A DNA stretch of 7,815 nucleotides from positions 1 to 7,815 of the forward strand of contig DAOUMU010000489.1 of NCBI GenBank assembly GCA_034409055.1, in the 5' to 3' direction. Source of the stretch: DAOUMU01 sp034409055 (GTDB lineage: Bacteria; Chloroflexota; Anaerolineae; 4572-78; J111). A program made the translations under genes and the position numbers. Shown here one piece after another: positions 4,127 through 7,815 of the stretch; position 1 is the first letter of the stretch, and the number at the start of each line of letters is the position of its first letter. Below the pieces are notes generated by a model. The model had not been told where the DNA came from, searched no databases, and worked only from the letters and a program-made list of their open reading frames with translations.

Positions 4127-6624
4127 GTACCAATATAAAAAGCAAGAAAGATGTGCAACACGCAACACGCAACACGCAACACGCAACACGCCTCACGCCA
4201 CCTCGTCTAACTGCCTTCCTCCTCTTCCTCGCCGCCCTTCTGCCCCGTCTCCCCGGCCTGGATCGATTTTTGATCAGCGATGAAAAAACGAACATCTTCA
4301 TAGCCGGCAGTGATGTCATTGCTGCTTTTCTGCGCGGTGACCTGCGGGGCACCTATTGGCACTTTTATCCCGGCGTTACCATGAGTTGGCTTGATGCTGT
4401 CGGCATGGCTGGCCAATATCTGCTCGATTTACTGACAGGAACACCCGTGCCTCCCTTCATCGATTACATCTACAGTGATATTCTGTCGTTAGTCGTGGCT
4501 ACTCGCCTGCCTTATGCCATTTTGACTGCGGCCGCCGTACCGGTGACCTATCTTCTTATACGCCAATTATTACCTGAGCGGGTCGTCTTACTTGGTGTCC
4601 TCTTCATGGCTTTTGACCCTTTCTATCTGGCCCACTCCCGCGTCGTCCACGGTGATGCGCCTGTAGCTGTCTTCATGAGCCTGTCAGCCTTGACCTTTTT
4701 CACCTACGCCGAGCGAGCCGGCCAGTCAGAGGACGACGGACGACGAAGGACGAACGACGAAGGACGAACGACGGACGACGGACGACGGACGACGAAGGAC
4801 GAACGACGAAGGACGAACGACGAACGACCACGGATCACGGACAACGGACCACGGACAACGGACAAAATCTCATTTCGCATTTCTAATTTATCCTTCATCC
4901 TTCATCCTTCAGCCTTCTATTTAATCTTCTCCGCCATTCTCGGCAGTTTGGCTGCCTTAACCAAGGCCCCCGGTCAATTTATGCCTCTCTTTATCATCGG
5001 GCTATCCATCATTTACGCCGGCCACGAAATCTGGCGTACAAAGAGCGAATCTGCGAATACCCTACCGGGCACAGGTCTGCGAATCTGCGAATCTGCGAAT
5101 CTGCGAATCAACCAACCTACAAACCGACCAACCAGCCAACCAACCAACAAAATTTCAAACATCATCCTACGTTGGCTCGTGGTTATCGCCATCTGGGGCC
5201 TTATCTCACTGGCTGTTTTCTTTCTGCTCTGGCCCAGCATGTGGGTTGATCCCACCGGCACCTTCCGCCAGATGTGGGAGGAAACCTTTGGCAAAGTCAA
5301 CGAGGGTCATCTGGTTTACTTCTTCGGCCAGCCCACCCTTGATCCCGGCCCCTGGTTCTATTTTTACGTCATCCCCTTTCGCCTGACCCCGGTGGTGCTG
5401 ATTGGTTGTCTTATCTCCCTGGTATTTTTCATTCCTGGAGTCAATTCTCACCTCAAAATAGATCCCCTGGCCCTCAGAACTTTTTTTCTGCTCTGGCTCT
5501 TTACGATTAGCCTGCTGCTCTTTGGCAATCTTAGTCCCAAAAAGCAAGACCGCTATCTGTTGCCCCTGTTTCCCTTTATCAATCTACTGGCCGCCATCGG
5601 CTGGCTCGGCCTCTTCAACTTGATTTACCACCTGCTCAAGGCCAGATTCTTAATAGATTCTAAATTCTCTCCCTCTAATCCCGAATCACCAACCCTCCAC
5701 GCAAACAGCCCCAATCCCCTGTCTTACATCCGCCATCTTACATCTTACATCTCACCTCCCATATCTCATATCCCTGCCCGTACCTCTTTCATTGCTATTT
5801 TCTTATTACTAATCTTACTTCTCTTCCACTTCAGCCCTGTCCTCACTTACTACCCCTACTACCTGACCTATTTCAACCCACTCATGGGCGGACCTACTCG
5901 TGCTGCCGAAACCACGCTGATGGGCTGGGGCGAAGGCATGGAGCAAGTAGCTACCTACTTGAATACAAAACCCAACGCTGGCAGCCTGTATGTAGCCTCG
6001 ACCCCTTCCCAGACCCTGCTGCCCTACTTTGCCGGTACCGGCGAAAATTTCTACACCAACGATGTCGCTTTCCGGGCCGATTACGTGGTTCTCTACCTGG
6101 CCCAAATGCAGCGTCTGGCACCCAGCCCCGAAATTGTGGGTTATTTCCAGGCTCAACTGCCGGAAAAAGTCATTACCATCAAAGATGTACCCTACGCCAA
6201 AATCTACCCCGGTCCCAAACTCATCCTGACCGGCATCCCTCCCGAAGCCACCCCGATCAATATCGGCCTGGACGACATCTTGCGCCTGGCCGGTTATAGA
6301 ATTCAAAATTTAGAGCTTAAAACTCAAGACTTAAAACTCACCCTCTATTGGCACGCCCTTGCTCCTTTGTCTGTCAACTACACCATTTCTGTGCGCGCCC
6401 GTGCGGCTGACGGGCGGATACTGGCTCAACGAGATAGTTGGCCAGCCGGTGGCCTGCTGCCTACTACCCAATGGCGTCAGGGCGATTACGTAGCCGACAC
6501 CCATACCTTGACCATCTCTGGGGTCGATATAAAACAGGTCAGCAATTTTGAAGTGGTCGTCTACGATCTGGAAACAGATGAAACGCTTGGCCCACCCATT
6601 GCCCTGGCAATTAACAATGAGTAA
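4123..6624 (+). CDS. GT39-like polytopic membrane glycosyltransferase with five internal repeat insertions
   Basis: This 833-residue membrane transferase is of the ArnT/PMT type. The first helix (about 29-44) leads into SDEKTN with the acidic pair D53/E54, then WHFYPGVTMSWL (79-90). Further helices lie near 126-146, 151-168, 180-195, 264-282, 286-300, 348-370, 411-436, 452-468, 479-505 and 555-575. SPKKQDRYLLPLFP (471-484) is the basic/RY..P element of the group. YYPYYLTYFNPLMGG (577-590 region) and GWGEGMEQVATYLN (601-614) open the extracytoplasmic C-terminal part. That part ends in a beta-rich domain (LRLAGYRI, LTLYWHAL, QRDSWPAGGLLPTTQW) matching the end of the preceding gene's product. 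Repeat-derived segments are at residues 12-25, 203-266, 307-342, 534-550 and 727-740, totalling well over 100 residues. Without them the protein would be close to ordinary family size. It starts within ATGA and overlaps the next gene by 8 nt. Substrates are unknown. Confidence 0.85.
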   Translation: MSTNIKSKKDVQHATRNTQHATRLTPPRLTAFLLFLAALLPRLPGLDRFLISDEKTNIFIAGSDVIAAFLRGDLRGTYWHFYPGVTMSWLDAVGMAGQYLLDLLTGTPVPPFIDYIYSDILSLVVATRLPYAILTAAAVPVTYLLIRQLLPERVVLLGVLFMAFDPFYLAHSRVVHGDAPVAVFMSLSALTFFTYAERAGQSEDDGRRRTNDEGRTTDDGRRTTKDERRRTNDERPRITDNGPRTTDKISFRISNLSFILHPSAFYLIFSAILGSLAALTKAPGQFMPLFIIGLSIIYAGHEIWRTKSESANTLPGTGLRICESANLRINQPTNRPTSQPTNKISNIILRWLVVIAIWGLISLAVFFLLWPSMWVDPTGTFRQMWEETFGKVNEGHLVYFFGQPTLDPGPWFYFYVIPFRLTPVVLIGCLISLVFFIPGVNSHLKIDPLALRTFFLLWLFTISLLLFGNLSPKKQDRYLLPLFPFINLLAAIGWLGLFNLIYHLLKARFLIDSKFSPSNPESPTLHANSPNPLSYIRHLTSYISPPISHIPARTSFIAIFLLLILLLFHFSPVLTYYPYYLTYFNPLMGGPTRAAETTLMGWGEGMEQVATYLNTKPNAGSLYVASTPSQTLLPYFAGTGENFYTNDVAFRADYVVLYLAQMQRLAPSPEIVGYFQAQLPEKVITIKDVPYAKIYPGPKLILTGIPPEATPINIGLDDILRLAGYRIQNLELKTQDLKLTLYWHALAPLSVNYTISVRARAADGRILAQRDSWPAGGLLPTTQWRQGDYVADTHTLTISGVDIKQVSNFEVVVYDLETDETLGPPIALAINNE
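4156..4197 (+). repeat. heptamer array CAACACG, 5 perfect units plus CCTCACG
   Basis: Five exact CAACACG units end in CCTCACG, the same edge variant that closes the array at 7205-7253. The array begins only 11 codons after the start codon of the 4123 gene, encoding QHATRNTQHATRLT (residues 12-25). It forms an N-terminal tail ahead of the first membrane helix. Confidence 0.95.
4731..4863 (+). repeat. heptamer array GRASGAC then MACGGAY, 19 units in unbroken phase
   Basis: Fourteen units of GGACGAC, GAAGGAC or GAACGAC (4731-4828) pass without a phase change into five units of CACGGAT/CACGGAC/AACGGAC (4829-4863). The stretch from 4731 to 4834 contains no T on the + strand. The product is a highly charged loop rich in Arg, Asp, Glu and Thr (residues 203-247) between two membrane segments. 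The ordering of the three unit types is partly periodic (GAAGGAC alternates with GAACGAC), suggesting duplication of 14-bp or larger blocks. Confidence 0.95.
4871..4919 (+). repeat. pyrimidine-rich heptamer array CATTTCK to CCTTCAT, 7 units
   Basis: CATTTCG, CATTTCT, AATTTAT, CCTTCAT, CCTTCAT, CCTTCAG and CCTTCTA continue the same 7-bp phase as the purine-rich array upstream, with one unit (AAAATCT, 4864-4870) between. The whole of 4731-4919 is 189 bp, or 27 heptamers and exactly 63 codons. The encoded FRISNLSFILHPSAFYL is more hydrophobic and runs directly into the next membrane helix. Confidence 0.8.
5043..5108 (+). repeat. octamer array NNGCGAAT with an embedded 18-bp core
   Basis: GAGCGAAT and CTGCGAAT (5043-5058) precede an 18-bp unique core (5059-5076). 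Four exact CTGCGAAT units (5077-5108) follow. The octamer reads as the 8-residue cycle L-R-I-C-E-S-A-N. The array lies in a loop of the 4123-6624 protein, after the helix ending LSIIYAGHEIW. It shares the GCGAAT core with the heptamer array at 2501. Confidence 0.95.
5059..5076 (+). repeat. 18-bp core, copy 1
   Basis: The sequence ACCCTACCGGGCACAGGT sits exactly between two CTGCGAAT octamers. Its perfect reverse complement is at 7468-7485, again exactly between octamers of the same family. Here it encodes T-L-P-G-T-G in frame. Confidence 0.95.
5109..5148 (+). repeat. octamer array CNRCCAAC, 5 units
   Basis: CAACCAAC, CTACAAAC, CGACCAAC, CAGCCAAC and CAACCAAC follow the CTGCGAAT array with no break in 8-bp phase. 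The product is INQPTNRPTSQPTN-like (residues about 329-342), a polar loop before the helix starting ILRWLVVIA. Confidence 0.85.
5724..5772 (+). repeat. heptamer array TTACATC-like, 7 units
   Basis: TTACATC, CGCCATC, TTACATC, TTACATC, TCACCTC, CCATATC and TCATATC run in unbroken 7-bp phase. They encode SYIRHLTSYISPPISHI (about residues 534-550), which closes a polar loop of about 45 residues between two membrane helices of the 4123-6624 protein. Confidence 0.85.
6301..6342 (+). repeat. degenerate heptamer array AYTYAAA, 6 units
   Basis: ATTCAAA, ATTTAGA, GCTTAAA, ACTCAAG, ACTTAAA and ACTCACC follow each other every 7 bp. They encode IQNLELKTQDLKLT (residues 727-740), just after LRLAGY in the C-terminal beta-rich domain. 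Two units of the same type (ACTCAAA, ACTCAAC) occur at 3791-3804, in the matching loop of the preceding gene. This is the only array placed in the predicted extracytoplasmic domain. Its degeneracy leaves room for chance. Confidence 0.6.
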
Positions 6625-7815
6625 TGAACAAAGTGCCCAAAATCTTGCCAAAACCGGGCAAGCGAAATCCAAAATCCTCATTGTTCTTATCCTGATTATT
6701 CTGATTGCCGCTTTTTTTCGACTCTTTGATCTGACCACGCTTCCCCCCGGCCTTAATTTCGATGAAGCGGGTAATGGCGTGGCTGCCCTCGACATTCTGC
6801 AAGGGAGGCCAAAACTATGGTGGCCCATTGGTGGCGGTAAGGAACCACTCTGGCCCTATCTCATTGCCTTGAGTACAACAATTGTGGGTAACATTCCCCT
6901 GACCCTGCGCCTCCCGGCTGCCTTGGTCGGTATCTTAACCATTGCCGCAGTTTATCCGCTCATCGTCATCCTCTTCCGGGGCTATCAGAGCCACATGATT
7001 GCTCTCTTCACCGTCCTGGGCATGACTTTATCAAGTTGGCATCTTCATTTTAGCCGTCTTGGCTTTCGAGCTATTCTACTGCCCTTACTTTCAAGCCTGG
7101 CTTTCTACTTCTTTTGGCGGAGTTTGGTCAGGGGTCAGGGGTCAGGGGTCAGGGGTCAGGGGTCAGGGGTTAGGGGTCAGCCTCACCCTGCCTCGTCATC
7201 CCCCCATCACGCAACACGCAACACGCAACACGCAATACGCAATACGCCTCACGTCTCACTTGTCAACCTCATTCTATCCTCACTCTTCATGGCTCTGGCC
7301 ATCTACGCCTATCTCGCCGCCCGCTTCCTACCATTGGTGCTGATTCTCTTCTTTATCCTCCATTGGCTTATTCATTCCTTCCCCTTTCAGCGCGGCCACA
7401 CTTCCCCAGATACGGTCGGCGGTCAGGCGTATGTAAGTCCATCATTCGCCGATTCGCTCATTCGCCGACCTGTGCCCGGTAGGGTGTTCGCTCATTCGCC
7501 GATTCGCTCATTCGCCGATTCGCTCATTCGCTCATTCGCCTTCCTCCTCCTCCTTCTCTCCCCCCTTGTCATCTACTTTCTCTTCAACCCGGCCGACTTT
7601 ATGGCTCGTTCGGCTACCGTCTCTATTTTTAATCCTGCCTGGAACAAGGGCGATTTAATCGGCACTGCCTGGCATACGCTTATCCTCACCCTCGGCACGT
7701 TCATCAGTCTCAGTGGCGACACCAATCCCCTGGTCAATTTGCCCTCCCAACCTGCTCTCCCCGTTTTCCTTGCCCCCTTCTTCCTTCTCGGCCTGGCCAC
7801 CAGCCTCTACTACTC
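6617..7815 (+). CDS. GT39-like polytopic membrane glycosyltransferase, 3' end outside the window
   Basis: From the ATG at 6617 the frame stays open through the last base, giving 399 residues without a stop, so the protein is cut by the window edge. The N-terminus is polar (1-19) and is followed by a helix (about 20-36). Next come TTLPPGLNFDEAGNGVAALDILQG with the acidic pair D49/E50, then GGGKEPLWPYLIAL (72-85), a counterpart of the G-x-EPL element of this family. HFSRLGFRAILLPLLSSLAFYFFWR (144-168) is also typical. The start overlaps the preceding stop (ATGAGTAA, 8 nt). Three repeat arrays interrupt the visible part: residues 170-188, about 197-215, and 276-308. After the last come another helix (FLLLLLSPLVIYFLF) and a segment with FNPAWNKGDLIGTAW. 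The acidic motif context (PPGLNFDE) differs from the other two copies, so the three are paralogues of different subgroups rather than recent duplicates. Confidence 0.85.
   Translation, partial: MSNEQSAQNLAKTGQAKSKILIVLILIILIAAFFRLFDLTTLPPGLNFDEAGNGVAALDILQGRPKLWWPIGGGKEPLWPYLIALSTTIVGNIPLTLRLPAALVGILTIAAVYPLIVILFRGYQSHMIALFTVLGMTLSSWHLHFSRLGFRAILLPLLSSLAFYFFWRSLVRGQGSGVRGQGSGVRGQPHPASSSPHHATRNTQHAIRNTPHVSLVNLILSSLFMALAIYAYLAARFLPLVLILFFILHWLIHSFPFQRGHTSPDTVGGQAYVSPSFADSLIRRPVPGRVFAHSPIRSFADSLIRSFAFLLLLLSPLVIYFLFNPADFMARSATVSIFNPAWNKGDLIGTAWHTLILTLGTFISLSGDTNPLVNLPSQPALPVFLAPFFLLGLATSLYY
7126..7181 (+). repeat. heptamer array GGTCAGG, 8 units, with seven GGGG runs
   Basis: Six GGTCAGG units are followed by GGTTAGG and GGTCAGC. 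Read in register, this gives seven runs of GGGG separated by TCA or TTA between 7131 and 7176. The coding product is the cycle V-R-G-Q-G-S-G (residues 171-188). It follows directly after the helix ending FYFFWRSL. Four or more G-runs with 3-base loops on the coding strand fit the classic G-quadruplex pattern. Confidence 0.95.
7205..7260 (+). repeat. heptamer array CATCACG / CAACACG / CAATACG / CCTCACG, 8 units
   Basis: The order is CATCACG, CAACACG three times, CAATACG twice, CCTCACG and TCTCACT. Both edge variants recur elsewhere: CATCACG at 2961 and CCTCACG at 4191. The product is HHATRNTQHAIRNTPHVSL (about residues 197-215), leading into the next helix. Confidence 0.92.
7444..7540 (-). repeat. 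octamer array NNGCGAAT in inverted orientation, with the 18-bp core
   Basis: On the + strand the unit is ATTCGCNN, alternating ATTCGCCG and ATTCGCTC: three units (7444-7467), the 18-bp core (7468-7485), GTTCGCTC, then about six more units. On the - strand this is the same NNGCGAAT family as 5043-5108. The + strand reading stays open, encoding FADSLIR / HSPIRS-like peptides (residues 276-308) between membrane segments of the last gene. Confidence 0.95.
7468..7485 (-). repeat. 18-bp core, copy 2, inverted
   Basis: This is the exact reverse complement of 5059-5076, 18 of 18 bases, and it is flanked on both sides by octamers of the same family. Here it is read in frame as PVPGR-like sequence. 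The two copies lie about 2.4 kb apart in two different genes of the operon. Confidence 0.95.

Noticed and set aside
3399..4283. A 294-codon open frame overlapping the ends of two genes on the + strand
   Set aside because: It is a shifted frame of the 1832 and 4123 genes, kept open by C-rich codon use and by the frame-neutral CAACACG array. It has no recognisable domain and no independent start signal.
5043..5148. Tandem arrays as assembly artefact
   Set aside because: Frames remain open through every array and edge units vary in an ordered way, which argues against random errors. Copy number could still be misassembled, so exact unit counts should be treated with care.
2501..7540. CRISPR arrays
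   Set aside because: Units are 7 or 8 bp and adjoin directly with no regular unique spacers, and no cas gene is present. The single 18-bp core in each octamer array is identical in both copies, not variable.

Overview
The window looks like part of a genome from Chloroflexota, probably the Anaerolineae. Three things suggest this: the run of polytopic family-39-like glycosyltransferases with extracytoplasmic C-terminal domains, the moderate-GC pyrimidine-rich codon use, and the peptide signature NTQHATR embedded in membrane proteins. The taxonomic call is an inference from protein style; there is no rRNA or marker gene here.

Layout, all on the + strand. An AT-rich leader (1 to about 111; 25% GC over the first 120 bases) runs into a GNAT acetyltransferase whose N-terminus appears to be missing. 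After a 24-bp gap comes an apparent operon. It holds a GT4 glycosyltransferase (490-1845) with an unusual two-helix membrane insertion in its N-terminal domain, followed by three successive GT39/ArnT/PMT-like membrane glycosyltransferases: 1832-4126, 4123-6624, and 6617 to beyond the window end. Junctions overlap by 14, 4 and 8 nt, so translational coupling is likely. The GT4 would act on the cytoplasmic face with a nucleotide sugar. The GT39-like enzymes would transfer sugars from lipid-phosphate carriers on the outer face. Together they suggest assembly of a surface glycan or glycolipid, or protein glycosylation. No substrate can be named.

The most striking content is a set of short tandem arrays inside the three GT39-like genes, with none seen in the GNAT or GT4 genes. 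At least a dozen arrays of several unrelated motifs (CAACACG, GGCGAAT, GRASGAC, MACGGAY, CCTTCAT, TTACATC, GGTCAGG, YAATTAD, AYTYAAA) have a period of 7 bp; two further motifs (NNGCGAAT, CNRCCAAC) have a period of 8 bp. Since 7 and 8 are not multiples of 3, every reading frame through a perfect array gives the same cyclic 7- or 8-residue peptide, and the main motifs contain no stop. Nearly all arrays lie in predicted cytoplasmic loops between membrane helices; the exception is a degenerate one in a C-terminal domain loop. Arrays of different motifs abut, partly in unbroken phase. An identical 18-bp core occurs twice in opposite orientation (5059-5076 and 7468-7485), both times embedded precisely between NNGCGAAT octamers. 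This resembles the heptanucleotide STRR repeats of cyanobacteria in form, but here it is dispersed within coding sequence, and the sharing of the 18-bp core suggests some mobility or recombination.
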